Counted from the first letter of the stretch, positions 1-7,651 are shown. The stretch is 11,289 nt of DNA from AM-2324 sp042091035 (GCA_042091035.1 JBELIG010000102.1:1-11289); one strand, 5' to 3'. Notes: a model not told the origin generated them from the sequence alone. A program made the numbers and translations.

Positions 1-840
1 GATTCTGTAAGCGGCGAAAGTTTTGATGCTCCACCTCTTGAATTAAAAGATTCCGCTTCAGTGAGCCTAGATAAAGAGCTAAACCTTGTTGGGGATGACC
101 AAATATTAGCCAAACCTGAAGGTCCTGAGCTTTATTTGCAGCTCTACAGCGGAATAAATATTATGGATACCAATTACAAAGGGACAGGTTTAGATCAGCT
201 TGTTGACTTAAAGAACCAAAGTGAACGAGTGTTTCCTTCTGCTCAAGTTGGTGTAAAGGCAGATTTGAAATTTAAAAATGGCCTTACTACCCATCTTGGT
301 TTAGAATATCAGCGTCATCGGTCTATTTTTGAATTGGAAAAAGAAGAACCGATAAGTGTTTTGTTGGAGGACCAATTGATAAAGGTATTTATCGATGGAG
401 CCACTTTGGATACCTTAGCTGAGGAATTCGGATCAGTGCTTGTAGATGGACTTGAAACAAGGCAGGTAGTTCACAATAATCGTTATGAAACCTTAGGTAT
501 ACCTATTGGTGTAGGATACAGCAAGCAAATTGGGAATATAATGTTTGGTATTGAGGGAGGGGTATATCTGGGATTCACTTTGGATCAAAATGGTAAAACC
601 TTAAATGCTTCTGAGCAAATTGTATCCTTTGATGATCAAAGCGCAGACCGACAGCTCAATGATGTTATGGTAGGGTATCGTCTAGCTCCTTCTCTGGCAG
701 TACAAGCAACTTCCAATCTGAGTCTTGAATTAAGACCGGAAGTTAGTGGGTTTTCAAGTCAGCAAATTGGTGATTCATCGGTGCAGTCAAGTCCCCTTGT
801 CTTGAAAATGAATCTTGCGGTCAAATATCAAATCAAATAA
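1..840 (+). CDS. Outer-membrane beta-barrel protein, 3' part (5' end outside window)
   Basis: The reading frame is open from base 1, so the gene begins upstream; the GTG at 61 is an internal valine codon and not a convincing start. About 279 residues are visible. The first ~40 are acidic and polar and look like a linker. The rest has repeated alternating polar/hydrophobic strands rich in Gly, Tyr and Phe (for example LYLQLYSGINIM, GLTTHLGLEYQRH, IMFGIEGGVYLGFTL, LSLELRPEVSGF), and the last segment, LVLKMNLAVKYQIK, is a typical terminal beta strand. This is the pattern of Bacteroidota outer-membrane beta-barrel proteins of the PorT/OmpA-like kind. In this phylum such barrels are sometimes fused behind a membrane-anchored N-terminal region, which the linker would fit, but that part is not in view. 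No enzymatic motif is seen. The specific role is unknown. It is separated from the next gene by 144 bases and is probably not co-transcribed with it. Confidence 0.75.
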   Translation, partial: DSVSGESFDAPPLELKDSASVSLDKELNLVGDDQILAKPEGPELYLQLYSGINIMDTNYKGTGLDQLVDLKNQSERVFPSAQVGVKADLKFKNGLTTHLGLEYQRHRSIFELEKEEPISVLLEDQLIKVFIDGATLDTLAEEFGSVLVDGLETRQVVHNNRYETLGIPIGVGYSKQIGNIMFGIEGGVYLGFTLDQNGKTLNASEQIVSFDDQSADRQLNDVMVGYRLAPSLAVQATSNLSLELRPEVSGFSSQQIGDSSVQSSPLVLKMNLAVKYQIK

Positions 841-850
841 TTGTAGGTGA

Positions 851-879
851 TTAAAGGATAATTAGAATTATCCGTTTAA
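851..879 (+). terminator. Hairpin after the beta-barrel gene (possible 3' end)
   Basis: GGATAATT (856-863) and AATTATCC (866-873) are perfect inverted repeats. With one bulged G (874) the stem extends through TTAAA/TTTAA to 851-879. It starts 11 bases after the stop codon. No T tract follows, so it is a poor intrinsic terminator. It may be an mRNA 3'-end stabiliser or a chance AT-rich palindrome. Confidence 0.35.
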
Positions 880-984
880 GATTCATAGATTTCTCTTGTA
901 TTGGGTAATGCTCTAGAAAAGTTAATTGGTCTATATTTAGTATCTTCTGATTCAAGTGTTATCCGTCAATTTAAATTTTGATCT

Positions 985-3900
985 ATGAATCAGGTGACTT
1001 CGCGTCCAGTAATCCTATTATTGCTTTTGCTATCTAGTCTTTCTTATGGACAACAATTTGATCCTATCTTAGATTATCAAAAATATATTGAGGATGAACA
1101 GATCATTGCCGAAAATAAACTGTCCGCTAGAGCCTCCTTTACACCATACCAATCGGAAAATGGAGCAGCGTCAGAGGTTCCTGTTTATTATAAGTTGCTG
1201 AGTGGGACTTGGAAGTTCAATTGGGTGCGAAATCCAAAAGATCGTCCTGTAGATTTTGTTGGACAAGCGATAGATGTAAGTCGGTGGGATGATACACCAG
1301 TTCCTTCCAACTGGGAAGTCCAGGGCTATGGAATTCCAATCTATGTGAATCATCAGTACGAGTTTGCTGATCATAAGGCACCTATTGCTGAGGATATGGA
1401 ATTTATTGATAATATTTATCCTGCAGATCCTGGGAATGTGCCCGATGATTATAATCCGGTCGGTACTTATGTGAAATCTTTTGAGCTGGACAAATCCTGG
1501 AGAGGCAAACAAACCATTTTACATGTTGGAGCTATGAAGTCTGGTGGCTTTGTATGGTTGAATGGCCAATATATCGGTTACTCTCAAGGGAGCAAGTTGC
1601 CTGCTGAATTTGATTTGAGTAAAGCCTTGCGTAAAGGAGAGAATCAACTGGTCATTCAATTGTTCAGATGGACCGATGGAGCATATTTGGAATGTCAGGA
1701 TTTTTGGCGCATCAGCGGTATTGAACGAGATGTCTATCTCTATGCTAGGCCAGCTATTCAAATCGATGATTTTGACTTATACACCGGATTGGATAAATCC
1801 TATGAAAATGGAGTTTTTGAGATTGACCTTTATCTAAAGAATAGAGGAGAAAATGTCAGGGAGATCAATGCTGAAGTGAAGATCGTGGATGAGCAACTAA
1901 ATACCATCTTTAGTTCAAAAGAAACGATAGATCTTTCTAAGGAAGCAGTGATCAATTTTGAAACTAAACTAAGTGACATTAAGCAGTGGACTGCAGAACA
2001 TCCGAATTTGTATAGATTGGATATTCGGCTGACGGATAAAAAGGGCGAACTGATAGAACAGACTTATCGCAGCATAGGATTTAGATCGGTTGAAATCACC
2101 AATGGCTTGCTATTAGTCAATGGGCAGCGGATTACTTTGAAAGGGGTGAACACTCATGAGACAGATCCTAACACTGGGCATGTAGTTTCTGAAGAACTGA
2201 TCTTGAAGGATATCCTCTTATGGAAACAAAATAATATCAATGCGGTACGCCTAAGTCATTATCCAAGAGGCCGACGTTTCTATGAACTCTGCGATGAACA
2301 CGGTATCTATGTAATTGATGAGGCCAATATTGAATCGCATGGTATGTATTATGGTGACCATACTTTAGGTGCAAAACCCAATTGGGAAGATGCACATCTG
2401 GAACGTATGGAGCGCATGGTCATCAGAGATCGCAATCATCCTTCTATTATCATTTGGTCTATGGGCAATGAAGCAGGGAATGGAATCAATTTCTATGAAG
2501 GCTATAAGCTGATCAAATCTTTGGATAAGATGAAGCGACCGATTCAGTACGAGCGTTCTTATAAAGCAGAGGATGGAAACCTGTTTGATATGGATTGGAA
2601 TACCGATATTATTGCTCCAATGTATCTGAGCCCTGCTAAGTTTGAGGAGATGGGCAAAGCGCTAACGGATCGACCTTTTATTCCTTGTGAATATGCCCAT
2701 GCGATGGGTAATAGTACCGGTAATTTTCAGGATTACTGGGATGTAATCGAATTATACGACAACCTGCAAGGTGGATTCATCTGGGATTGGGTGGATCAGT
2801 CTATTTATAAATTCAATGAAGATGGTCAGCGTTTTTATGCCTACGGTGGTGATTACGGTGAAGGCATGCCTTCCGATTTTACCTTTTTGAATAATGGGAT
2901 TGTGTTTCCGGACAGAAGCCCTCAACCCGGCTTGTTTGAGGTGAAAAAAGCGCATGAGTTTATCAACTTCAAGGCGATGGGTGTAAGCAAAAACAATGAG
3001 CTAAGGATACTTGTAGAAAATCTGTATGACTTTACGGATCTAGATCGTTTTGATATGCATATCCAGGTGAAAGCAGATGGACATGTATTGGATTCAATGG
3101 TCTACACTGTTGAGGTTCCTACTCATACTGGAAAGCTAATCCGAGTGCCATTGGGTGATATCAAGTTTGTAGCAAATACAGAATATTTTGTAGAGTGCTC
3201 TGCTCGCTTGAAGGATGATTGGGGATTGTTGGATGCAGGATATGAGGTGGCCAAAGAGCAATTGTATCTTGATCAAAAATTTGAACAGCAGGCTAGCGCT
3301 TTAGATAAAGGAAATACATTGAATTATACTAAAGGGACTGAGCAGTTGATTATTAGTAATGAAGATTTACGCTTTGTATATGATGTTGAGAAGGGACATT
3401 GTGTTTCTTATGTTTGGCGGGGAAAAGAAATGCTTAAGGACGGAAAAGGTCCTGAGCTTAATCTATGGCGACCTGTAACAGACAATGATTATGGAAATGG
3501 GATGCATAGAAAGAATATTGCATGGAAGTATGCTACAGCTATGAAAGAGCTTCGTGAATACAGCATTCGTAATGTCGATGAACAAACCATAGAACTTGTT
3601 CAGGAGTTTTGGTTGCCTGCTGTTGAGACTACTTTTGAAACTAAATATCACATTCACGGCAGCGGTATAGTGCAGGTATCTTCAACTCTATCTCCTACGG
3701 AGCACAAATATGATATTCCTCGCATCGGCATGCGTATGCAGGTTTCCAGGGACTATGATCAATTGAGGTTTTATGGTCGGGGTCCATTTGAGAATTATCA
3801 GGATAGAAAAGCCTCGGCATTTGTTGGTGTTTACAATTCCTCTGTTTCAGATCAGTACGTACCTTATATCCGACCTCAGGAAAATGGATATAAAGTGGAC

Positions 3901-4272
3901 ACTCGCTGGTTCGCAGTGTTGGATGAAGATCATAATGGCTTATTGGTAGTATCTGCAGATGACCAAGGTTTAGGTTTTAGTGCACTCCATATGGAAAATG
4001 AAGATTTTGATATGACAGAGGAGTGGGACTACAACAATGCGAATCGGAGTAAACATACTTTTGATATAATAGAAAAGGACTTGGTACAGTTGAATATTGA
4101 CCTTGGGCAGAGAGGTTTGGGAGGAGATGATAGTTGGTGGGCATTGCCACAGGAGGAATATCTTTTTAGAGGGAATAAAGAACATAGCTACAGTTTTTAT
4201 TTAGTACCTGTGGAGTCAGTTGATGATAATCAGCTTATAGATCTGGCTAAGTCAGTTCGATTTTCAGAATAA
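985..4272 (+). CDS. Secreted beta-galactosidase, glycoside hydrolase family 2 (LacZ-type)
   Basis: Hydrolyses terminal beta-galactosides. The 1095-residue protein is colinear with E. coli LacZ (1023 residues) but has a signal peptide: a Leu-rich core at residues 9-16 and a likely signal-peptidase I cut after SYG22, so it should act in the periplasm or outside. Approximate domains: jelly-roll sugar-binding 50-260, Ig-like 262-370, TIM barrel 372-665, second Ig-like 690-765, C-terminal small-chain domain 800-1085. Visible key residues: D231 in RWTDGAYLE (LacZ D201), E450 and H452 in DEANIESHGM (magnesium-site E416/H418), acid/base E496 in WSMGNEAGNG, nucleophile E569 in CEYAHAMGNS. PQENG, DTRWF and GLGGDDSWW in the C-terminal domain are also conserved. 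The active site looks intact. The ATG at 985 is chosen because it places the signal peptide at the terminus. No clear ribosome-binding site is seen. No sugar transporter or SusCD pair lies nearby, so the natural substrate (lactose or a galactose-containing algal or plant glycan) is open. Confidence 0.95.
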   Translation: MNQVTSRPVILLLLLLSSLSYGQQFDPILDYQKYIEDEQIIAENKLSARASFTPYQSENGAASEVPVYYKLLSGTWKFNWVRNPKDRPVDFVGQAIDVSRWDDTPVPSNWEVQGYGIPIYVNHQYEFADHKAPIAEDMEFIDNIYPADPGNVPDDYNPVGTYVKSFELDKSWRGKQTILHVGAMKSGGFVWLNGQYIGYSQGSKLPAEFDLSKALRKGENQLVIQLFRWTDGAYLECQDFWRISGIERDVYLYARPAIQIDDFDLYTGLDKSYENGVFEIDLYLKNRGENVREINAEVKIVDEQLNTIFSSKETIDLSKEAVINFETKLSDIKQWTAEHPNLYRLDIRLTDKKGELIEQTYRSIGFRSVEITNGLLLVNGQRITLKGVNTHETDPNTGHVVSEELILKDILLWKQNNINAVRLSHYPRGRRFYELCDEHGIYVIDEANIESHGMYYGDHTLGAKPNWEDAHLERMERMVIRDRNHPSIIIWSMGNEAGNGINFYEGYKLIKSLDKMKRPIQYERSYKAEDGNLFDMDWNTDIIAPMYLSPAKFEEMGKALTDRPFIPCEYAHAMGNSTGNFQDYWDVIELYDNLQGGFIWDWVDQSIYKFNEDGQRFYAYGGDYGEGMPSDFTFLNNGIVFPDRSPQPGLFEVKKAHEFINFKAMGVSKNNELRILVENLYDFTDLDRFDMHIQVKADGHVLDSMVYTVEVPTHTGKLIRVPLGDIKFVANTEYFVECSARLKDDWGLLDAGYEVAKEQLYLDQKFEQQASALDKGNTLNYTKGTEQLIISNEDLRFVYDVEKGHCVSYVWRGKEMLKDGKGPELNLWRPVTDNDYGNGMHRKNIAWKYATAMKELREYSIRNVDEQTIELVQEFWLPAVETTFETKYHIHGSGIVQVSSTLSPTEHKYDIPRIGMRMQVSRDYDQLRFYGRGPFENYQDRKASAFVGVYNSSVSDQYVPYIRPQENGYKVDTRWFAVLDEDHNGLLVVSADDQGLGFSALHMENEDFDMTEEWDYNNANRSKHTFDIIEKDLVQLNIDLGQRGLGGDDSWWALPQEEYLFRGNKEHSYSFYLVPVESVDDNQLIDLAKSVRFSE

Positions 4273-4309
4273 AAAAAATGCGTGCTTAATTTAAGCACGC
4301 ATTTTTTTT
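4271..4309. terminator. Strong bidirectional intrinsic terminator
   Basis: ATGCGTGCTTA (4278-4288) pairs perfectly with TAAGCACGCAT (4292-4302) around a three-base loop. Eight A residues precede the stem (4271-4278) and eight T residues follow it (4302-4309), so a U-tract hairpin forms when read from either strand. It overlaps the stop codon of the beta-galactosidase gene and sits 70 bases beyond the stop of the converging TetR gene. It should end both transcripts. Confidence 0.9.
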
Positions 4310-4379
4310 GCCTATTACTTAGGTCAAGTATTTCTCTTTTATAGAGCTTTAGACACTATGTAAGTACATTTACCTTGTT

Positions 4380-5057
4380 TTAATCCTTCAAAATCTTAAA
4401 TGCAAAATGTTCAAGCATTTTCTCAACCTCAGCGAAATCTTCATTTTTTACTTTGACATCAGTTAGCTTGGGAAGGTGTTGTGCGAAATAGATCTGATTA
4501 TTTGCCATTTCAAACAGATTACTCGCAAGCGAGCGAGGGTAGGGGAAGTCTTTGTTTATGGCTTCTATAACACTGGCTACTTTGAATGTTAAATCCTTGT
4601 AGTTTTTGAAAAACCCTTCATTATTCTCTTTATCTACAGCTTTAATATGATACGCTTTACTACCTTCAGAAATAATGATTCGGTGTAAAACACTCTCATT
4701 TACATATTCAATTGCGGGGTTTTCTTTAGAAGCAAAGATGAGTGTGTGAATAATTATTTTGAGTTGCTCCTCAGGGTTTATTATGTTTCGGGTATTCATT
4801 TCAATCAAAAATCCAACCCATTCCCAATACCAAGAAACCAAGTATAAAAGAAGCATGTGTTTGTTTTCGAAGTATCTGTAAACAGAGGCTTCTGTAGATT
4901 CCATAGTATTTGCCAGCTTACGAAATGTAAACGCCTCAAATCCTAACTTTTCAATTAGGAGAATACTCTGTTTAATGATTCTCTTTCCAAGTGTGGTTTC
5001 TTGAGGATCACGTAAATAAAGCTTTTCATTAAGACTTACTTTGATTCCAATGGCCAT
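4380..5057 (-). CDS. TetR/AcrR-family transcriptional regulator
   Basis: 225 residues. The N-terminal ~75 residues form a TetR-type DNA-binding domain: TTLGKRIIKQSILLIEKLGF (helix 1), then a helix-turn-helix at about 43-63 with FRKLANTMESTEASVYRYFENK, matching the family pattern of a recognition helix ending in YxYFxxK. The C-terminal ~150 residues are helical and carry the ligand/dimer domain, which is too variable to name a ligand. The ATG at 5057 gives the usual short N-terminal extension before helix 1; no Shine-Dalgarno is seen. It is divergent from the SulP-carbonic anhydrase operon across 216 bases, the classic geometry for a local repressor that also controls itself. A perfect palindrome and several AATAGT half-sites lie in that gap. 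On its own strand a weak -7-like box, TTAGTTTG (complement of 5097-5104), would start transcription about 30 bases before the ATG. Regulation of the neighbouring operon is inferred. The ligand could be a metabolite linked to anion or CO2 status, but nothing in the sequence shows it. Confidence 0.9.
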   Translation of the reverse strand: MAIGIKVSLNEKLYLRDPQETTLGKRIIKQSILLIEKLGFEAFTFRKLANTMESTEASVYRYFENKHMLLLYLVSWYWEWVGFLIEMNTRNIINPEEQLKIIIHTLIFASKENPAIEYVNESVLHRIIISEGSKAYHIKAVDKENNEGFFKNYKDLTFKVASVIEAINKDFPYPRSLASNLFEMANNQIYFAQHLPKLTDVKVKNEDFAEVEKMLEHFAFKILKD

Positions 5058-5133
5058 GCGCTAAGTAGTATTTTTATTAAAATAGTTCTTTTATCACAAA
5101 CTAACTACTGTAAATTTAACAATAAAATTAAAA

Positions 5134-5152
5134 TTAATAGTATTACTATTAA
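5134..5152. promoter_or_regulatory. Candidate TetR operator: perfect 19-base palindrome
   Basis: TTAATAGTA (5134-5142) and TACTATTAA (5144-5152) are exact inverted repeats around a single T. Size and symmetry fit a TetR-dimer operator. It covers the region where a -33 element would sit for the -7 box at 5166-5173, so a bound protein would block polymerase. The core half-site AATAGT recurs at 5081-5086 and 5157-5162, with its inverse inside the palindrome at 5145-5150. Assignment to the adjacent TetR protein is inferred from position; the AT-rich background makes chance palindromes more likely than usual. Confidence 0.6.
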
Positions 5153-5165
5153 ACAAAATAGTTTT

Positions 5166-5173
5166 TATATTTG
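5166..5173 (+). promoter_or_regulatory. Candidate -7 promoter element of the sulP-carbonic anhydrase operon
   Basis: TATATTTG matches the Bacteroidota -7 consensus TAnnTTTG exactly. Transcription would begin near 5179-5181 and give a leader of about 95 bases. No TTG is found at the expected -33 spacing; that stretch is occupied by the palindrome. The promoter may therefore be weak or factor-dependent. Confidence 0.5.
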
Positions 5174-5228
5174 TACTGAGAGTGTAATATTGGTTTCAAT
5201 ATCACTTTCTAAATAATAACAAAAACAT

Positions 5229-5251
5229 AATCTCCTTGTAGTAAGGAGATT
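5229..5251 (+). promoter_or_regulatory. Leader hairpin in the presumed sulP 5' UTR
   Basis: AATCTCCTT (5229-5237) pairs perfectly with AAGGAGATT (5243-5251) around the loop GTAGT. It lies 22 bases before the sulP start codon and about 50 bases after the predicted transcription start. The right arm contains AAGGAG, but its distance to the ATG is about 25 bases, too far for a normal ribosome-binding site. Only four T residues follow (5250-5253), so it is weak as a terminator. It may stabilise the mRNA or be a regulatory element. Confidence 0.45.
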
Positions 5252-5273
5252 TTGAACGTAAAACCTACTGTTA

Positions 5274-6899
5274 ATGAGTTCGGAAAATAATAATTTATTA
5301 AGTAATCTAAAGAACGATATCCCTGCATCGGTTATAGTATTTTTTGTTGCAGTACCACTTTGTCTCGGTATCGCACTAGCCTCTGGTGCTCCATTATTCT
5401 CAGGTATTATTGCAGGTATAATTGGTGGTATAGTAGCAGGTATATTAAGCGGATCTGCTTTGGGCGTAAGTGGACCTGCGGCAGGTCTAGCAGCTATTGT
5501 CTTATTAGCAATTCAAGACTTGGGTGCGTTCGATATATTTCTAATGGCTGTAGTTATTGGAGGTTTGATTCAACTTATTCTTGGCTTTGCAAAGGCAGGT
5601 ATTATTGGATATTACTTTCCTTCTTCGGTGATCAAGGGTATGTTATCTGGTATTGGTATTGTTATCATTAAAAAGATGGTTCCTGATGCGCTTGGATATA
5701 CAAAAGAGTTCACTAAGAACACGAGTTTTAGCTTTGCTGATTTTCAGAGTTCCCTAGCAACATATACAGATGCTTTGAGCACTGGTGCTTTGATTATTAC
5801 TGCCTTATCTTTGGTAGTATTGATTTTGTGGGAACAACCATTCATCAAGAAGATCAAGTTGTTCACTATTATTCAGGCTCCTTTAATTGTTGTAATAATG
5901 GGTGTTGGATTGAATATGGTCTTCGCAAATAACCCTGATATTGCTTTAGTAGGCGGGCAGGTTGTAAATATCCCTGTTGCAGAAGACCTTTCAGGATTTT
6001 TAGCTTTGTTTACATTTCCTGACTTCTCTGCCGTTACTAATCCAGCAGTATGGGTAACAGGTGTAACAATTGCTATTGTTGCAAGTCTAGAAACACTACT
6101 TTGCTTAGAGGCAACAGATAAATTAGATCCTCAAAAAAGAGTTTCTCCTGCTAATAGAGAGTTGAAAGCTCAGGGTGTGGCGAATGTTGTTTCAGGTTTG
6201 ATAGGTGGTCTTCCTATTACTCAGGTAATTGTTCGTTCATCTACAAATATTCAATCAGGAGGACGTACTAAGATGTCCGCGATTCTTCATGGTGTCATAT
6301 TATTGATATCTGTAATGATCCTTCCTAATTTGTTGAATCTTATCCCACTTGCAAGTTTGGCAGCTATTCTTTTTGTTGTAGGTTATAAGCTAGCAAAGCC
6401 ATCTTTATTCAAGGCAATGTATGCACAGGGTAAAGGACATTTTGTTCCATTTTTGATTACTATTATAGGTATTGTTTTTACAGATTTACTTACTGGTATC
6501 ATAATGGGTCTTGTAGTGGCAGTTTTCAATGTATTATATAACAACTACAAGAAGCCATTCCTATTTGAAAAAGAAAGAGATCTGAAAATTGATGGTACCA
6601 TTAGACTTGCTTTAGCAGAGGATGTTACTTTTATAAATAAGGCAAGTATACAACGTACGCTAAGTCAGTTACCAAATGATTCTAAGGTGATTATTGATGC
6701 ATCGAAATCAATTAACATAGACCTAGATGTAGTTGAGATTATAGAGGAGTTTGAGGTCAATGCAAAACATAGAGGTATAGATCTAACTATTATCGAAAGA
6801 GAACGCAAGGGTGTTGCTAATCAGGTTGATGAAGTTGAAAGTATAATAACAAATGTTATATTACCACTCAAACAAAAAACTAAAAAGGTTAATTTTTAA
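5274..6899 (+). CDS. SulP-family inorganic anion transporter with C-terminal STAS domain (likely bicarbonate or sulfate)
   Basis: 541 residues, inner-membrane carrier. Residues ~15-430 are strongly hydrophobic and contain the repeated helices of the SulP fold. Family signatures visible are DIPASVIVFFVAVPLCLGIA near the start, the SGSALGVSGPAAGLAA segment around helix 3, and GLPITQVIVRSSTNIQSGGRTKMSA in the second half. From about residue 438 a soluble STAS domain follows (DGTIRLALAEDVTFINKAS, then KVIIDASKSINIDLDVVEII and an Ile/Glu-rich end). SulP members carry sulfate, bicarbonate or other anions. The choice of bicarbonate is inferred from the carbonic anhydrase gene 21 bases downstream, an arrangement also known for BicA-like and other SulP proteins. 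Start: the ATG at 5274 is the first in frame and leaves a short polar tail before helix 1; no Shine-Dalgarno is adjacent. Expression is probably controlled by the divergent TetR protein. Confidence 0.93.
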   Translation: MSSENNNLLSNLKNDIPASVIVFFVAVPLCLGIALASGAPLFSGIIAGIIGGIVAGILSGSALGVSGPAAGLAAIVLLAIQDLGAFDIFLMAVVIGGLIQLILGFAKAGIIGYYFPSSVIKGMLSGIGIVIIKKMVPDALGYTKEFTKNTSFSFADFQSSLATYTDALSTGALIITALSLVVLILWEQPFIKKIKLFTIIQAPLIVVIMGVGLNMVFANNPDIALVGGQVVNIPVAEDLSGFLALFTFPDFSAVTNPAVWVTGVTIAIVASLETLLCLEATDKLDPQKRVSPANRELKAQGVANVVSGLIGGLPITQVIVRSSTNIQSGGRTKMSAILHGVILLISVMILPNLLNLIPLASLAAILFVVGYKLAKPSLFKAMYAQGKGHFVPFLITIIGIVFTDLLTGIIMGLVVAVFNVLYNNYKKPFLFEKERDLKIDGTIRLALAEDVTFINKASIQRTLSQLPNDSKVIIDASKSINIDLDVVEIIEEFEVNAKHRGIDLTIIERERKGVANQVDEVESIITNVILPLKQKTKKVNF

Positions 6900-6920
6900 A
6901 ACATTCAAAACTTATAAGAA

Positions 6921-7565
6921 ATGGCTGCTCAAAATATCTCAAATAGCAAAACTCAGACGGCAGATACCCAGGCTGGGATAAATCCTGCTATGGCAGTACA
7001 AATGCTGAAAGATGGAAATGCAAGATTTACTTCTGGTGATCCATTAAATCGTGATCTGCATCAACAAGTAAAGGAAACTGCTTCAGGGCAATATCCTTTT
7101 GCTGCAATAGTAAGTTGTATTGATTCAAGAATTCCGACAGAGGTTGTTTTTGACCAAGGTATCGGAGATATTTTTAATGCTCGTGTAGCGGGTAATTTTG
7201 TGAATGAGGATATACTAGGATCATTAGAGTTTGCTTGTAAATTGGCAGGGTCTAAAGTGATTGTTGTTATGGGACATACTTCATGTGGTGCTGTAAAAGG
7301 TGCCTGTGATAAGGCTGAACTTGGAAATTTAACGCAGATGCTTGACAAAATCATGCCTGCTGTAGACGGAACAAGTACAGGTGAAGGTGAAGCTCGTAAT
7401 TCTTCGAATATGGATTTTGTAAATCGCGTTTCTCAAAAGAATGTGGACCTTACCATTGAAAACATAAAAGCACAAAGTCCAGTTTTGAAAGAGATGATGG
7501 ATAATGACGAAATCACTATCGTGGGTGCTATGTATGACGTTAAATCTGGCACTGTAAGCTTTTAA
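6921..7565 (+). CDS. Beta-class carbonic anhydrase
   Basis: Interconverts CO2 and bicarbonate with a zinc centre. The 214-residue protein has all expected ligands: C66 and the D68-R70 dyad in SCIDSR, then H119 and C122 in GHTSCGAV. DQGIGDIFNARVAGN between them and the final IVGAMYDVKSGTV strand are also typical. There is no signal peptide; the N-terminal ~20 residues (rich in Gln, Thr, Ser) are a polar tail, so the enzyme is cytoplasmic. Length is normal for the class. It starts 21 bases after the SulP stop codon with no promoter between, so the two genes form an operon that ends at the terminator at 7592-7622. The enzyme would supply or consume the bicarbonate moved by the transporter, for example to feed carboxylases or balance pH. 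Activity is well supported; the physiological direction is inferred. Confidence 0.95.
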   Translation: MAAQNISNSKTQTADTQAGINPAMAVQMLKDGNARFTSGDPLNRDLHQQVKETASGQYPFAAIVSCIDSRIPTEVVFDQGIGDIFNARVAGNFVNEDILGSLEFACKLAGSKVIVVMGHTSCGAVKGACDKAELGNLTQMLDKIMPAVDGTSTGEGEARNSSNMDFVNRVSQKNVDLTIENIKAQSPVLKEMMDNDEITIVGAMYDVKSGTVSF

Positions 7566-7591
7566 TAGATTGGAAAAATAATTCAATATAT

Positions 7592-7622
7592 AGCCTCAAC
7601 CGATTTTCGGTTGGGGCTTTTT
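7592..7622 (+). terminator. Intrinsic terminator of the sulP-carbonic anhydrase operon
   Basis: AGCCTCAACCGA (7592-7603) pairs with TCGGTTGGGGCT (7607-7618) around the loop TTT, with one T-G wobble, giving a 12-bp stem followed by a run of five T residues (7618-7622). It begins 27 bases after the carbonic anhydrase stop codon. Confidence 0.9.
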
Positions 7623-7651
7623 CTTAATCTTGAAATACGTATTTTTACTCT

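Noticed and set aside
61..63. GTG at 61 as the start of the first gene
   Set aside because: The frame is open upstream to base 1 and no signal peptide follows the GTG.
932..980. Promoter-like boxes TATATTTA (932-939) and TTAAATTTTG (971-980) before the beta-galactosidase gene
   Set aside because: Neither fits TAnnTTTG exactly, no partner at correct -33 spacing was found, and the second is too close to the start codon.
1171..1761. Minus-strand open frames inside the beta-galactosidase gene
   Set aside because: Shadows of a fully supported GH2 coding region; no family motif in either translation.
5360..5671. 103-codon plus-strand frame inside the SulP gene
   Set aside because: Its translation is rich in Tyr, Trp, Cys and Arg, as expected for an off-frame reading of a hydrophobic membrane protein.
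7061..7586. Minus-strand open frames over the carbonic anhydrase gene
   Set aside because: They overlap a gene with complete catalytic residues and show no recognisable domain.
7633..7644. Palindrome AAATACGTATTT before the small membrane protein gene
   Set aside because: Only 12 bases in an AT-rich region, with no repeat elsewhere in the vicinity; chance is a sufficient explanation.
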